A stretch of DNA of 64,000 nucleotides, from contig NZ_CP113939.1 in NCBI RefSeq assembly GCF_029392315.1, positions 1,488,001 through 1,552,000 of the forward strand. Direction: 5' to 3'. This document shows positions 16,487 to 26,400 of the stretch, piece after piece. Within the stretch, counting starts at the first letter, position 1. Every line of letters begins with the position of its first letter. The notes under the pieces are model-generated. The model worked only from the letters and a program-made list of their open reading frames with translations. It ran no database searches and was not told where the DNA came from. This DNA is from Bifidobacterium sp. ESL0690 (GTDB taxonomy: Bacteria; Actinomycetota; Actinomycetes; Actinomycetales; Bifidobacteriaceae). Made by a program: the position numbers and the translations under genes.

Positions 16487-19126
16487 CTAGATCAGATCCT
16501 TGGGATCAAGTTGGAATCGCAACTCGCCAGGCGTACGAGTGGCGACGTGGCGGGCTACTTCGGTATGAAGACGCTTGGCCAAATCAGCCCGCAGACACTG
16601 CGGGACGCGCACGACGGCTTTGACGCGGTCCTGCGTCGCCTCCAGCTCGCGCGCATCCACCGTTCTGGGCTGGGCGATGGGCACGGGGCCAAGAACAGAC
16701 GGGAGCTCACCGACCTCAGTACTCACTTGGGCCCAATCCCCCGCCAGCGTACCGATATTATTCAACGTTTCCATCACCGCGTCCCTGCGCCCCCATACGC
16801 ATGCCACGGCGAAGACCGGGGAAAGTCCGGTTTCGGCACGCTCGTCAAGCTCCCTGGCGGCGAGGATACGCGAATCCCATTGCTTCAGCGATTCGGCGAT
16901 GGCCGGGTCGGTTTCTCCGATCAGGAGCACCTGCCCGCCCTCATTACGGCAGGCGCACATCGAAGCGGCGCGCATCCAGGCGGTGAGCGCATCGATACGC
17001 GCGTCCACTCCCGGAGCATACAAACTTGTCCATGCGTCGAGAATCGCCACGGCCTGATAATGGCCTATACTGCCGTCTTCCCTACGCACGCGAGGCTCTG
17101 CCTCCGGCGTCGCAATGACAATCAGCGGGCGGTCCGGCACCCATTCGACGATACCGCCCCGCTGGCTGGGGCTGGAAAGCACCATCGGGATGTCGCGGAA
17201 GAGATGCTGCAACTGCGCGGCGGTTCCGACGGCTCCTACACGTACTACGCTCATCCGTTTGCTGTGGCAATGGGGGCATGTCCAATCGCTGGCCGGGGCC
17301 CCGCACCAACGGCATCGCGGAGCTCCCCCGCGTACCTGCTGCAATGGGCCGGTGCAACGCGGGCAACGGGCCTGACGATGACAACGCGCGCAACTCAACA
17401 CCTCAGCGATGCCATCATGTGGAATGGAGAAAAGTATCGGGCCGTTTTCCAAGGCTTGCGAAAGAACCCGAACCGCGGTGTGTGGCACGCGAGCGCCGAT
17501 GGACGGGTCGGCCAGACGTGCCAGTTCGTCGCGGTTGAGCCAGCGGACCCATGGTGAGACATCCTCGAGAACGGCTGGCAACGGGTGTACCGCTGTGCTG
17601 AACCCGCTGACCGGCGTCTCGCAGACTTCGACGTGACAGGTCGGTTCGGTGTAGAATATCGCATCGTCGGCTTGAGCCAGCGCAGATGACGATGCGTTCG
17701 TGTCTTCTCGCAGATTGTCTGCACGGTCTAATGGATAAGTCTCACCGGTCTCGAGTATTGGCTCCGAATGATTTTTATCATTATTAAACTTCAGCTGATC
17801 TACAGCATCCAAGCTCTTCCGTTTGGCTCCGGCAATCGCATCAGCGTCGCCATCATCACGCTTTGGCTCGCCTACAGTGGCAGTTTTGTTGGCAGGCGCA
17901 CAACTATCATCAATGTCGACTGCTGCGATTTGCGCTGAATTTGAGGAATCGGCATTTTCGCTTCTGCCTCTATCCGCACTATCGATACGTTCGTTTTCAA
18001 TGACATCAATTTCAGCGTTACCAACCGGAGCGGTATGGTTCAGGTTTCCGCTCACTTCCCACTCGCTGGTTGCGCTACGGGCGTTGGCCATGGCCACAAA
18101 CGTACCGCCATGAAGTTTTGCCCGAAGCCGCAAGACCCCGCGGGCTGCAGCGTACGGCATCATGCCGTCGGCGTTCTGATAGGCCGCATCCTCGAGAATG
18201 GCAAAAAGCCCGGGTCCCTCAACAGGCGCATACATCGCGGCCCTGGTGCCGATGACGCAACGCACCTGCCCACTTGCGGCCGCAAGGTAGGAACGATAAC
18301 GTTCGGAAGGAGCCATGGCAGCAGCCAGCAGCACGAAATCACCGTCAAAACCACCGTGCGTCGCATTGGTCTGCCGGAAAGGTTTCAAGCCGAATCTACG
18401 TAAGGCAGACGCTACATCATTGACTTCACGCATAGTCGGCAACACCATGACGGCTGCTCGGCCGGACTTGAGCGATTCACTTGCCATGTAGGCCAGGTCG
18501 TCAGCCCATCGGCCGACTCCTGGCAAGGCATCGACCACGAACGAGGCGAATCCGCCACCGCTTAACGCATCCTGCAATGCTACGGCTTGGTCGTAACTCC
18601 CCCGCAGCCGTTGTAAACCCTGCTCGAGCTCGTCCTCGTCAAGTTTCACCCGGCCTCGGCTTCCGATCCAAGTCCCCGCCATCGCCAGATGCTGTTCCTT
18701 ATCCACTTTGGCTACTCGGGGCGGCACCGCCAGACGCAGAATGTTGGCGGGAGTCCCACCGTACGCTTCGGCGATGGCGGTGATGTCGCGCCGCATCGAG
18801 GCGGATACCAACACATCCGGGGTGAGCACACGCTCGATATATCGTAAAGCGGAAGCGGCGGTATGGCTTTCCTCAACACGGTTCCAAATAATGCCGTTGA
18901 CCCGTCTGCCGCCGAAACGGACCCGAATCATCACACCCGGTTGCGCCGCCTCGGAAAATTTCTCATCAATGAGATAATCGAAAGTCTGCCCCAAGTGTGT
19001 GGCCTGTACATCCAGCACGACTTGTGCAATCGGATTTTCTGCCGCCGGCGTATGGGTGACCGTCTTGCGGCGCTTGCGCGGGGCCAGCCCGGCGAGCGCG
19101 GGTTGTTCGGCCTGCGGTTCACTCAT
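16487..19126 (-). CDS. priA: Primosomal protein N' (PriA), helicase motifs degenerate
   Basis: 879 residues. The N-terminal PriA domain (VVLDVQATHLGQTFDYLI), the two zinc-binding cysteine clusters (CARCHRQARCPRC and CRWCGA...CPHCHS, about 600-640) and the C-terminal domain are intact. Walker A, normally GxTGSGKT, reads ALPGVGRWADD, and the DEEH box reads LEDAAYQN, so ATP-driven unwinding is not expected. This is usual for actinobacterial PriA. About residues 350-495 hold an acidic, low-complexity insertion (Ser/Asp/Glu/Asn rich) between the ATPase lobes that the core family lacks. Role: replication restart scaffold. Same strand as HAD and fmt. Confidence 0.88.
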   Translation of the reverse strand: MSEPQAEQPALAGLAPRKRRKTVTHTPAAENPIAQVVLDVQATHLGQTFDYLIDEKFSEAAQPGVMIRVRFGGRRVNGIIWNRVEESHTAASALRYIERVLTPDVLVSASMRRDITAIAEAYGGTPANILRLAVPPRVAKVDKEQHLAMAGTWIGSRGRVKLDEDELEQGLQRLRGSYDQAVALQDALSGGGFASFVVDALPGVGRWADDLAYMASESLKSGRAAVMVLPTMREVNDVASALRRFGLKPFRQTNATHGGFDGDFVLLAAAMAPSERYRSYLAAASGQVRCVIGTRAAMYAPVEGPGLFAILEDAAYQNADGMMPYAAARGVLRLRAKLHGGTFVAMANARSATSEWEVSGNLNHTAPVGNAEIDVIENERIDSADRGRSENADSSNSAQIAAVDIDDSCAPANKTATVGEPKRDDGDADAIAGAKRKSLDAVDQLKFNNDKNHSEPILETGETYPLDRADNLREDTNASSSALAQADDAIFYTEPTCHVEVCETPVSGFSTAVHPLPAVLEDVSPWVRWLNRDELARLADPSIGARVPHTAVRVLSQALENGPILFSIPHDGIAEVLSCARCHRQARCPRCTGPLQQVRGGAPRCRWCGAPASDWTCPHCHSKRMSVVRVGAVGTAAQLQHLFRDIPMVLSSPSQRGGIVEWVPDRPLIVIATPEAEPRVRREDGSIGHYQAVAILDAWTSLYAPGVDARIDALTAWMRAASMCACRNEGGQVLLIGETDPAIAESLKQWDSRILAARELDERAETGLSPVFAVACVWGRRDAVMETLNNIGTLAGDWAQVSTEVGELPSVLGPVPIAQPRTVDARELEATQDRVKAVVRVPQCLRADLAKRLHTEVARHVATRTPGELRFQLDPKDLI

Positions 19127-19139
19127 GCTTCAATGATAA

Positions 19140-19300
19140 CGTGGCTCGCAAATTTTCGACACGTTTAAATTTTGCGAGCCAAATGAACATCAGCTCTAAG
19201 CACAATGGCTTCATTCCAACGCTAACAGCCTATGCTCTGAGCACAATGTTCGTTTGTGGCTCCCATTTTTTACGAGGAGTCAAAAAATGGGAGCCACAAC
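19140..19300. repeat. Inverted and direct repeats upstream of priA
   Basis: The priA-cfa gap contains several nested symmetries. TGGCTCGCAAA near 19142-19152 pairs with its complement near 19170-19181. GCTCTRAGCACAATG occurs twice, at 19193-19207 and 19234-19248, 41 bp apart. A long perfect inverted repeat (TGTGGCTCCCATTTTTT and complement, about 17 bp) spans roughly 19254-19298 around a ~10-nt loop. These lie in the probable priA promoter region. Their role is unknown. Confidence 0.5.
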
Positions 19301-19309
19301 GGAAAATAA

Positions 19310-19340
19310 AAAAGCCACGGCCGTGACCGTGACTTTTTAT
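19310..19340 (-). terminator. Terminator downstream of cfa
   Basis: Stem 19310-19320 / 19327-19337 (11 bp with one G-U pair in the minus-strand RNA) and a 6-nt loop, with A/T runs on both sides. It sits 12 bp past the cfa stop and could work in both directions. Confidence 0.75.
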
Positions 19341-19352
19341 TCCGCTCTACTA

Positions 19353-20663
19353 TCAGATCTCGGTCGGCTTGACCGTCGAATCCTCCACCCACCAAGGACG
19401 CAGCGGGTAGGTGTCGGTCATCTTCTCATCGTCCGGACGCACGCAGAGGAACTGGTGGATCTGGATGTTGTTGAGCTCGAAGTTCAGCGCGCAACCGGCC
19501 ATGTAGAGGCCCCACAGGCGTGCCTTGGGCTCGCCCATCAACTCGACGGCGCGATCCCAGCCAGCTACGAGGTTCTTGTTCCAGTTGTGCAGGGTGAGCG
19601 CGTAATGCTGACGCAGGTTCTCCTGGTTGACAACCTCGAAGCCGGTGTCTTGGATAACGGTCTCGATCTCACCCGGGGAAGCCAGCTGGCCATCGGGGAA
19701 GATGTAGCGGTCGATGAACTCGCCGGCGGCCTTGCCCGTCATGGAGTTGACACGGGTGATCTGGTGATTCAGCAGGCGGCCGTTGGGCTTGAGCTTGTCG
19801 AAGATTTCCTTGAAGTAGGAGGGATAGTGCTTGAAGCCGACGTGCTCCATCATGCCGATCGAGCAGATGCCGTCAAAATCGCCTTCGGGCACGTCACGGT
19901 AATCCATTTGGCGGACTTCGGCGAGGTCTTCGAGGCCTTCGCGCTTAATCCATTCCTGCGCCCACTTGACCTGTTCGCCCGCCAAGGTGACACCCAGAAC
20001 CTTGATGCCGCGCTGCGCAGCGCGGATTTCCATGGAGCCCCAGCCGCAGCCGATGTCGAGCAGGCGGTCTCCGGGCTTCAGGTTGAGCTTGTTGAGCACG
20101 AGGTCGAGCTTGCGCCATTCGGCGTCTTCGAGCGAATCCTCCGGCGAGGTGAACACGCCGCAGGTGTAGGTCATCGAGGAACCGAGGAAAAGACGATAAA
20201 ACTCGTTGGACTGGTCATAGTGATAGCTCACGGTGGCCTCGTCGCCGGCCTTGGAGTGCGGCAGCAGACCTTCGGTGCGGCGCTTCCAGCGGCTCGGGCC
20301 TTCGATCGACGGGGCTTCGGGATGACGGATGCCATGCGAATAAACGGAAGCGACGATGCGAGCCAGATCGGCCGGGCTCGGCTTTTTCATATCCGGCTTC
20401 AGCGCCATGAGCTCCTTGAAGACCTCATACGGATTTCCAGGAATGAGCTCGGGCGAGGCGATGTCGCCCTGCAGATAGGCGCGCGCAAGGCCGAGATCGT
20501 TGGGATGGTCGACCATATAATACACGGCGCGCGAGTTGTTCACCGTGATATGCAGCGGGGCATCCTGCGGCCCGAACGAAGAACCATCAAACGCGGTGAT
20601 GTTGATTTTCCCATTGTCCTTGAGGAACATTGAGACCATATCGGCTACGGTCATAGTGGCCAT
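19353..20663 (-). CDS. cfa: Cyclopropane-fatty-acyl-phospholipid synthase
   Basis: 436 residues from the ATG at 20663, which has GGAGG at a 6-nt spacing; an upstream ATG at 20687 has no RBS. SAM-dependent enzyme that methylenates unsaturated acyl chains of membrane phospholipids. The SAM site LLDIGCGWGSMEIRAAQ and the family regions YSHGIRHPEAPS, YHYDQSNEFYRLFLGSSMTYTCG and SIGMMEHVG are clear. A N-terminal ~120-residue lipid-binding domain is present. It lies next to metK, which makes its cosubstrate, on the same strand but separated by a terminator. Confidence 0.93.
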   Translation of the reverse strand: MATMTVADMVSMFLKDNGKINITAFDGSSFGPQDAPLHITVNNSRAVYYMVDHPNDLGLARAYLQGDIASPELIPGNPYEVFKELMALKPDMKKPSPADLARIVASVYSHGIRHPEAPSIEGPSRWKRRTEGLLPHSKAGDEATVSYHYDQSNEFYRLFLGSSMTYTCGVFTSPEDSLEDAEWRKLDLVLNKLNLKPGDRLLDIGCGWGSMEIRAAQRGIKVLGVTLAGEQVKWAQEWIKREGLEDLAEVRQMDYRDVPEGDFDGICSIGMMEHVGFKHYPSYFKEIFDKLKPNGRLLNHQITRVNSMTGKAAGEFIDRYIFPDGQLASPGEIETVIQDTGFEVVNQENLRQHYALTLHNWNKNLVAGWDRAVELMGEPKARLWGLYMAGCALNFELNNIQIHQFLCVRPDDEKMTDTYPLRPWWVEDSTVKPTEI

Positions 20664-20801
20664 GCGCAACCTCCAAAATAAGTGCATTTCGGTGCATTCT
20701 CATCATGCAAAACCATATTCAGCCTATTGCCCAGTTACGACACCGTAAGGGTTTTGCTGGCCGTGAAATTCTCGAAGATTCCGCTTTTATCTCACGAAAT
20801 A

Positions 20802-20849
20802 CAAAAAGAGCCGTATCCTCACAAATCGTTTGGATACGGCTCTTAAAAA
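20802..20849 (-). terminator. Terminator of metK
   Basis: Perfect 13-bp inverted repeat 20806-20818 / 20832-20844 (AAGAGCCGTATCC), 13-nt loop, followed on the minus strand by a T run (plus-strand A run at 20803-20807). Confidence 0.88.
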
Positions 20850-20868
20850 CCAATCAGCTTGCGAAACC

Positions 20869-22104
20869 TCAGCCTTCGGCGATAGCCTCTTTCAGTTCGT
20901 CAACCTTGTCGGTGGCTTCCCAAGTGAAGTCGGGGTCGGTACGGCCGAAGTGGCCGTATGCCGCCGTCTTCAGATAGATCGGGCGCAGCAAGTCGAGCTC
21001 GTCGATAATCGCGGCCGGACGCAGGTCGAAGACCTTGCGCACCGCGGCCTGGATCTGTTCACGGGTCACTCCGCCGATTTCGGTGCCGAAGGTGTTGACG
21101 TTGACACTCACCGGGTCGGCGACGCCGATGGCGTAGGCCACCTGCACCTCGACCTTGTGGGCGAGTCCTGCAGCAACGATGTTCTTGGCCACCCAGCGCG
21201 TGGCGTAAGCCGCGGAACGATCGACCTTGCTCGGGTCCTTGCCGGAGAAGGCACCGCCACCGTGGTGGGCCGCCCCGCCATAGGTGTCGACGATGATCTT
21301 GCGACCGGTGAGTCCGGCATCCGCGGCAGGTCCGCCCAGGATGAAGGAACCGGTCGGGTTGACCAGCACGCGGTAATCGTCGTGACGAATACGCGTGCCG
21401 CAGACCTCTTCGAGCACCGGCTTGATGACATGCTCCTGCAGCTGTTCCATGAGCCAGTCATGGTTGACTTCAGGGTCATGCTGCGTGGAAATCAAAACGG
21501 TATCGACGCGGATCGGGCGGTCGTCGTCATCGTATTCGATGGTGACCTGGGTCTTGCCGTCCGGGCGAAGATGCGGGACGATGCCATCCTTACGCACCTG
21601 GGCCAGACGATAGGCCAAGCGGTGCGAGAGATAGATCGGAAGCGGCATCAGCACGTCCGTCTCATCGCAGGCGTAGCCGAACATGATGCCCTGATCACCG
21701 GCGCCCTGGGCCTCGTAGCGCTCTTCGCGCGAAACCGCGGATTCCTGCTCGGGGTTGAGACGGTCGACGCCCTGGTTGATTTCCGCGCTCTGCTCGGTCA
21801 GCGAGACCAACACACCGCAGGAATCGGCGTCAAGGCCGACTTCGGAGGAGGTATAGCCGATGTTCTTGACGACATTGCGCACGATGCGCTGGATGTCGGA
21901 ATAACCGGAGCTGGTCACCTCGCCGAAAATAAGGAATTGTCCGATGGCGGCCGACGTTTCGACGGCCACGTGGGAATGAGGGTCCTGACGAAGCATATCG
22001 TCGAGGATCGCGTCCGAAATCTGATCGCAGACCTTATCGGGATGCCCTTCGGTAACCGATTCCGCTGAAATCAGGCGACGCTCTTTTGTCACTTCTGTAG
22101 ACAC
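20869..22104 (-). CDS. metK: S-adenosylmethionine synthase
   Basis: 411 residues from a GTG at 22104 (protein begins [24 protein letters not shown]). The open frame continues to 22137 but the added residues do not match the family. Makes SAM from methionine and ATP. Visible signatures: [12 protein letters not shown] near the N terminus, the [13 protein letters not shown]-binding motif, and the [20 protein letters not shown]-loop-like motif. A tetrameric cytosolic enzyme of normal length. It is 176 bp downstream of rpoZ, with a terminator between them, and has its own terminator. Confidence 0.95.
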   Translation of the reverse strand: MSTEVTKERRLISAESVTEGHPDKVCDQISDAILDDMLRQDPHSHVAVETSAAIGQFLIFGEVTSSGYSDIQRIVRNVVKNIGYTSSEVGLDADSCGVLVSLTEQSAEINQGVDRLNPEQESAVSREERYEAQGAGDQGIMFGYACDETDVLMPLPIYLSHRLAYRLAQVRKDGIVPHLRPDGKTQVTIEYDDDDRPIRVDTVLISTQHDPEVNHDWLMEQLQEHVIKPVLEEVCGTRIRHDDYRVLVNPTGSFILGGPAADAGLTGRKIIVDTYGGAAHHGGGAFSGKDPSKVDRSAAYATRWVAKNIVAAGLAHKVEVQVAYAIGVADPVSVNVNTFGTEIGGVTREQIQAAVRKVFDLRPAAIIDELDLLRPIYLKTAAYGHFGRTDPDFTWEATDKVDELKEAIAEG

Positions 22105-22223
22105 AGTGAACTTCTTTCTTCCATGCCAGAGCCGCATAACGGCCGACGTGTATACATACAGAAGGCAACACTACCCTTACGTCCCTATTTCAACGCGCGG
22201 TTTGACACCCGAAGCATAGAAGA

Positions 22224-22256
22224 CAAAAAGCCCGACTCCATAAACGGAATCGGGTT
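22224..22256 (-). terminator. Terminator of rpoZ
   Basis: Stem 22231-22239 / 22246-22254 (CCCGAYTCC type, one G-U pair in the RNA), 6-nt loop, then a T run on the minus strand (plus-strand AAAAA at 22225-22229), 26 bp past the rpoZ stop. Confidence 0.8.
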
Positions 22257-22280
22257 AAAGAAAACGCTTGAAAAAGCAGA

Positions 22281-22574
22281 CTAGTCGATACTGCCTTCGC
22301 TCAGGTCGTCCTCACCGAGGGTCTCTTCCAGCAGGCCTTCGTTGATCTCACGGAAGGCGATGGAAAGCGGCTTCTCGTTGTTCTGGTATTCCACCAGCGG
22401 GCCGACGTTCTGCAGAAGGCCTTCGTTGAGCTGGGTGAAATAGGAATTGATCTGACGGGCGCGCTTCGCGGCGAAAATCGACAACGAATACTTGTTGTGC
22501 TCGGAATGCTCCATCAACTGGTCGATCGTCGGATCGGCAAGACCGCTCGGTGTAGGCTCGGTGCCAAATGCCAT
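22281..22574 (-). CDS. rpoZ: RNA polymerase omega subunit
   Basis: 97 residues. Omega stabilises beta-prime folding in RNA polymerase. The conserved core [29 protein letters not shown] and the following [21 protein letters not shown] match the actinobacterial form; the C terminus is acidic. In many actinobacteria rpoZ directly follows gmk. Here gmk is ~7.2 kb away, with ilvD and the insertion-sequence zone between them. Confidence 0.93.
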   Translation of the reverse strand: MAFGTEPTPSGLADPTIDQLMEHSEHNKYSLSIFAAKRARQINSYFTQLNEGLLQNVGPLVEYQNNEKPLSIAFREINEGLLEETLGEDDLSEGSID

Positions 22575-22748
22575 ATTGTTTGCTCCCTAAAGAAGAATAA
22601 AGCTACTCAAAAGATTTATTATACTCAATACCTTTGATATTTTGCCGTTTCTATTGAAAAGAGAAACACAAATACATCAGTTGCCAAATGAATCTTTCTA
22701 TCAAAATCATAAATATGGACTCCCGAAGGCAACGCACATGCGCAAACC

Positions 22749-23372
22749 TTATCGTTTATCCCACTTACGCAGATCCTTCAACGGTTTATATCCGGGCATG
22801 TCCGGCCAGAACAACGTCTCGTCATCATGAATCACGTATGGAACTTTAGTTTTCCCTTCCACACCTGCCATCGACGGGGCGATAAAGGTCAATACATGGG
22901 GATCACTCCAACCACTGACTTCGCAATCAGTATTTTTCCATCCCGAACCGGTCAGACAACTGGCCTTATTTGCCAAAACCATGGTGCTGGTGTCAACGCC
23001 CAGCGTGACACGACCATTCTCATGCTGTATATAGTGAATTTCCACGTTGATTTTCACGTGATCCATGTTCGGCATACCGTCCGAATGAAGATAGATGTCT
23101 TCGCAATCAGCCGCGACATCCCGTTCTCTTTGCGAATAATTCGACAATACCGTCTGATTGTTTTCCAAGGTCGCTTCAAGCAGGGCAACATAGGAATCCA
23201 ACGATTTTCTTACATCGGGTTCAACGGATATCGTGCGTTCATCTTCCTTGATTTCATGCCGCCTCCACACATCTTTGATAGTGACGGCGGCAACCGCTAC
23301 CAGACACAACACCAATATGGCAGCCAAGACAATCCACACCACGCGCAGAAACTTTTTATATCGGCTTTTCAT
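22749..23372 (-). CDS. Membrane-anchored protein of unknown function
   Basis: 207 residues. A basic N terminus ([10 protein letters not shown]) leads into one transmembrane helix (about 11-33), then an extracytoplasmic domain. That domain has a short helical stretch (about 55-95) and a beta-rich part with three cysteines ([26 protein letters not shown]), of which two may form a disulfide. No family recognised. It is divergent from ilvD, with starts separated by ~110 bp. Lower GC than its neighbours. Confidence 0.6.
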   Translation of the reverse strand: MKSRYKKFLRVVWIVLAAILVLCLVAVAAVTIKDVWRRHEIKEDERTISVEPDVRKSLDSYVALLEATLENNQTVLSNYSQRERDVAADCEDIYLHSDGMPNMDHVKINVEIHYIQHENGRVTLGVDTSTMVLANKASCLTGSGWKNTDCEVSGWSDPHVLTFIAPSMAGVEGKTKVPYVIHDDETLFWPDMPGYKPLKDLRKWDKR

Positions 23373-23484
23373 ATCGTCCGCCCATCAATCGCACAACACA
23401 GTGAAATCGTGTAAAAATCATTCATCCGTTTCATCATTTGGTCGCCATTCGGCAAATATGAGACAGATGAACTTATATGGAATT

Positions 23485-25344
23485 ATGCAAATGCGCTCAC
23501 ATAATATCATGACCGGCCGCATGTTCGCCGGTGCCCGAGCACTCTATCGCGCCGCAGGCGTGGCCGGAGACGACTTGGGCAAGAAACCCATCGTCGCCAT
23601 CGCCAACTCGTTCTCCGAGTTCGTGCCTGGCCACGTCCACCTCAACAAGGTCGGACGCCTCGTCTCGAAGGCCGTCGAAGAAGCCGGCGGCATCCCCCGC
23701 GAGTTCAACACCATCGCCGTCGATGACGGCATCGCCATGGGCCACACCGGTATGCTCTACTCGCTGCCGAGCCGTGACTTGATCGCCGACGCCGTGGAAT
23801 ACTCCGTCAACGCCCACTGCGCCGACGCCCTGATCTGCATCTCCAACTGCGACAAGATCACCCCCGGCATGCTGATGGCCGCGCTGCGCTTGAACATCCC
23901 CACCATCTTCGTCTCCGGCGGCCCGATGGAAGCCGGCGAAACCACCCTGTCCAACGGCAAGACCGATACCACCGATCTGATTGACGTGATGTACGCCTCC
24001 GCTGACGACAACGTCTCCGACGAGGATCTGCTCGCCTACGAGAAGACCGTCTGCCCGACTTGCGGTTCCTGCGCCGGCATGTTCACCGCCAACTCGATGA
24101 ACTGCCTGACCGAAGCGCTCGGCCTGGCCCTGCCCGGCAACGGCACCACGCTGGCCTCGCACGGCTATCGCAAGCAGCTTTTCGTTGATGCCGGCCACAA
24201 GATCGTCGACCTCGCACACCGTTACTACGACGAGGACGACGAGAGCGTCCTGCCGCGCGCCATCGCCACCAAGAAGGCCTTTGAGAACGCCATGACCATG
24301 GACGTGGCCATGGGCGGCTCCACCAACACCGTGCTGCACATCCTCGCCGCCGCCCAGAGCGCCGACGTGGACTTCACGCTTGACGATATCGAGCGCATCA
24401 GCCACACCGTGCCTTGCATCTGCAAAGCCAGCCCTTCAGGTGACTGGGAGATTTCCGACGTGCACCGCGCCGGCGGCATCTGCGGGATTTTAGGCGAGCT
24501 CGACCGTGCAGGCAAGCTCCACAAGGACGTACATTCGGTGGATTATCCCGACCTTGAATCCAAGCTCAACGATTGGGACATCATGCGCCCGACCTGCCTT
24601 GACAAGGCGAAGGAACTCTATCGTGCGGCTCCGGGCCACATCAAGTCCCCCGAACCGTTCGTCCAAGAGACGCTTTCCGATTCACTCGACACCGATCGCG
24701 TCAACGGCGCCATCCACGACATCGACCATCCGGCGGTGAAGGAAGGCGGCCTCGCCATTCTGCGCGGCAACCTCGCTCCCGATGGCTGCGTCGTCAAGAC
24801 CGCGGGTGTGCCCGAGAACATCTGGAAGTTCCACGGCCCGGCTCACATCGTCGAATCGCAAGAACAGGCCGTTGAGGTCATTCTGGGAGACAAACTCAAG
24901 AAGGGCGAGGCACTGGTCATTCGCTATGAAGGACCGAAGGGCGGCCCGGGCATGCAGGAAATGCTCTACCCCACCTCCTTCGTCAAGGGCAAGGGCATCG
25001 GCAAGGATGTCGCGCTGATTACCGACGGTCGTTATTCCGGCGGTTCGTCAGGCCTCGCCATCGGCCACGTCGCCCCCGAGGCGGCCAACAAGGGCCCGAT
25101 CGCGCTCATCAAGGATGGCGACATGATCGACATCGACATCCCCAACCGCACTATCAATGTGGAGCTCACCCCCGAGCAGTTCGAGGAGCGTCGCAAGGAG
25201 CTCGAGGCAGGAGACGGCTACGTCGCCCACCGCGATCGCAAGGTTTCGCTGGCCCTCAAGGCCTACGCCGCCTTCGCTCGCTCCGCCGACAAGGGTGCGA
25301 CGCGCGACCCCGAGTTGATCAACAAGCTCTCAGGGCTTGCGTGA
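23485..25344 (+). CDS. ilvD: Dihydroxy-acid dehydratase
   Basis: 619 residues from the ATG at 23485 ([20 protein letters not shown]); in-frame ATGs at 23458 and 23491 are possible. It dehydrates dihydroxy acids to 2-keto acids in valine, leucine and isoleucine synthesis and needs an Fe-S cluster. The cluster cysteines lie in [10 protein letters not shown] and [18 protein letters not shown]. The Mg/carbamylated-Lys region and the C-terminal [21 protein letters not shown] are intact. It stands alone between rpoZ and the degraded region and has its own terminator. Confidence 0.95.
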   Translation: MQMRSHNIMTGRMFAGARALYRAAGVAGDDLGKKPIVAIANSFSEFVPGHVHLNKVGRLVSKAVEEAGGIPREFNTIAVDDGIAMGHTGMLYSLPSRDLIADAVEYSVNAHCADALICISNCDKITPGMLMAALRLNIPTIFVSGGPMEAGETTLSNGKTDTTDLIDVMYASADDNVSDEDLLAYEKTVCPTCGSCAGMFTANSMNCLTEALGLALPGNGTTLASHGYRKQLFVDAGHKIVDLAHRYYDEDDESVLPRAIATKKAFENAMTMDVAMGGSTNTVLHILAAAQSADVDFTLDDIERISHTVPCICKASPSGDWEISDVHRAGGICGILGELDRAGKLHKDVHSVDYPDLESKLNDWDIMRPTCLDKAKELYRAAPGHIKSPEPFVQETLSDSLDTDRVNGAIHDIDHPAVKEGGLAILRGNLAPDGCVVKTAGVPENIWKFHGPAHIVESQEQAVEVILGDKLKKGEALVIRYEGPKGGPGMQEMLYPTSFVKGKGIGKDVALITDGRYSGGSSGLAIGHVAPEAANKGPIALIKDGDMIDIDIPNRTINVELTPEQFEERRKELEAGDGYVAHRDRKVSLALKAYAAFARSADKGATRDPELINKLSGLA

Positions 25345-25376
25345 TGTGCTAGCTGTTTAGCGACCGGTTAATTGCA

Positions 25377-25418
25377 AAGCGACCCTGCGTATGACTTGAT
25401 TCATACGCAGGGTCGCTT
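25377..25418 (+). terminator. Terminator of ilvD
   Basis: Perfect 18-bp inverted repeat 25377-25394 / 25401-25418 with a 6-nt loop, 33 bp after the ilvD stop. Only a weak T run follows (TTGTAT), so termination strength is uncertain although the stem is very stable. Confidence 0.75.
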
Positions 25419-25507
25419 GTATAAAAATACCAATACGTTGCCATCAGCCATTGTGCCAGCGACTTCATAAAATAAACAAAATCCCGTCAATCATCGATGC
25501 TCAGAAC

Positions 25508-26216
25508 ATGACGACGAAGAAGACTGATCCAACGCAAAACCATCATCGTTTCATTGATGAGGCCGGAGATATGACTTTCTTTTCGGGGAAACGTGGAAAT
25601 CGAGTCTCAAGTATCGGTGACAATGGAGTATCACGTTGCTTTATGATTGGTTTTGTCTGCGTTAGGCAAGATTTGGGCGAGGCCCGCGATGCCATTACCT
25701 CATTTTCTTCCTCAGTCAATCAAGACGAATTCTTCCAAAGTTTTCCTAGTGTCGCTAAACGTAGCCAATCTGCTTGGCGAGGCTATTATCCCCACGCTTG
25801 CAAAGATCCTGCAGAGTTGCGCTACGAATTTCTCAAATTGATGAATACCCTTGATTTCAAGGCACAAATAGTTGTAGGACGTAAAATCCCGTCAATCTAT
25901 CGAACTAAACACCATAAATTAGACCGCGAGTTCTATGCCGACCTTATGTCCCATCTTTTGAAATACATGGATGAAATCGACCCGTTAATTCTCAACGTTG
26001 CGGAGCGTGGCAGCAGTACTTCCAACCTCAATTTGCAACATGCCGTGGATATCGCAAAAGAGTGACATAAAAAATCCAGTTCCGCACCATTCAATACTAC
26101 CTTTAAATTTAATGTCCAACCTTATGACCATGAGCCATTATTAAGCCTCGCAGACTACAGCTTGTGGACAGTCCAACGCGCCTACGAGAAGGGAGATATT
26201 AAATATTATAACTTTA
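25508..26216 (+). pseudogene. DUF3800 gene, 5' part with in-frame stop
   Basis: The frame starts at the ATG at 25508 and shows the DUF3800 N-terminal motif RFIDEAGD, then CFMIGFVCV and a helical middle part. TGA at 26063 ends it after 185 residues. Translation in the same frame continues with HKKSSSAPFN...YDHEPLLSLADYSLWTVQRAYE, the conserved ADYxxWxVQRxxE end of the family, until an insertion sequence interrupts it at 26217. The remaining C terminus lies after the IS (28952-29099). DUF3800 has an RNase-H-like fold and is often accessory or mobile. Both lesions make it a pseudogene. Confidence 0.8.
26209..26216. repeat. Target-site duplication, outer IS, left copy
   Basis: TAACTTTA directly before the GGG of the left terminal repeat. 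The same 8 bases follow the right terminal repeat at 28952-28959. Confidence 0.9.
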
Positions 26217-26400
26217 GGGTTATAGGCCAGATTGTGTGTCTGTAATCGGTTTTGAGGGGTTGTGCCGTATGGCCCGGAGCCGGTTCGAAAGTGTGCCGGG
26301 ACACTTTCGGGGGCGGCCAGAATGTGTGTCCGGAACGGGACCGGGGCCGTTGTGCCGCATGGGTTCCGGCCTGTTCGAATGTGCCGTGTTCGATGGAGGC

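Noticed and set aside
22105..22280. A SAM riboswitch ahead of metK
   Set aside because: No conserved SAM riboswitch core or matching stem set was found; the only clear structure is the rpoZ terminator.
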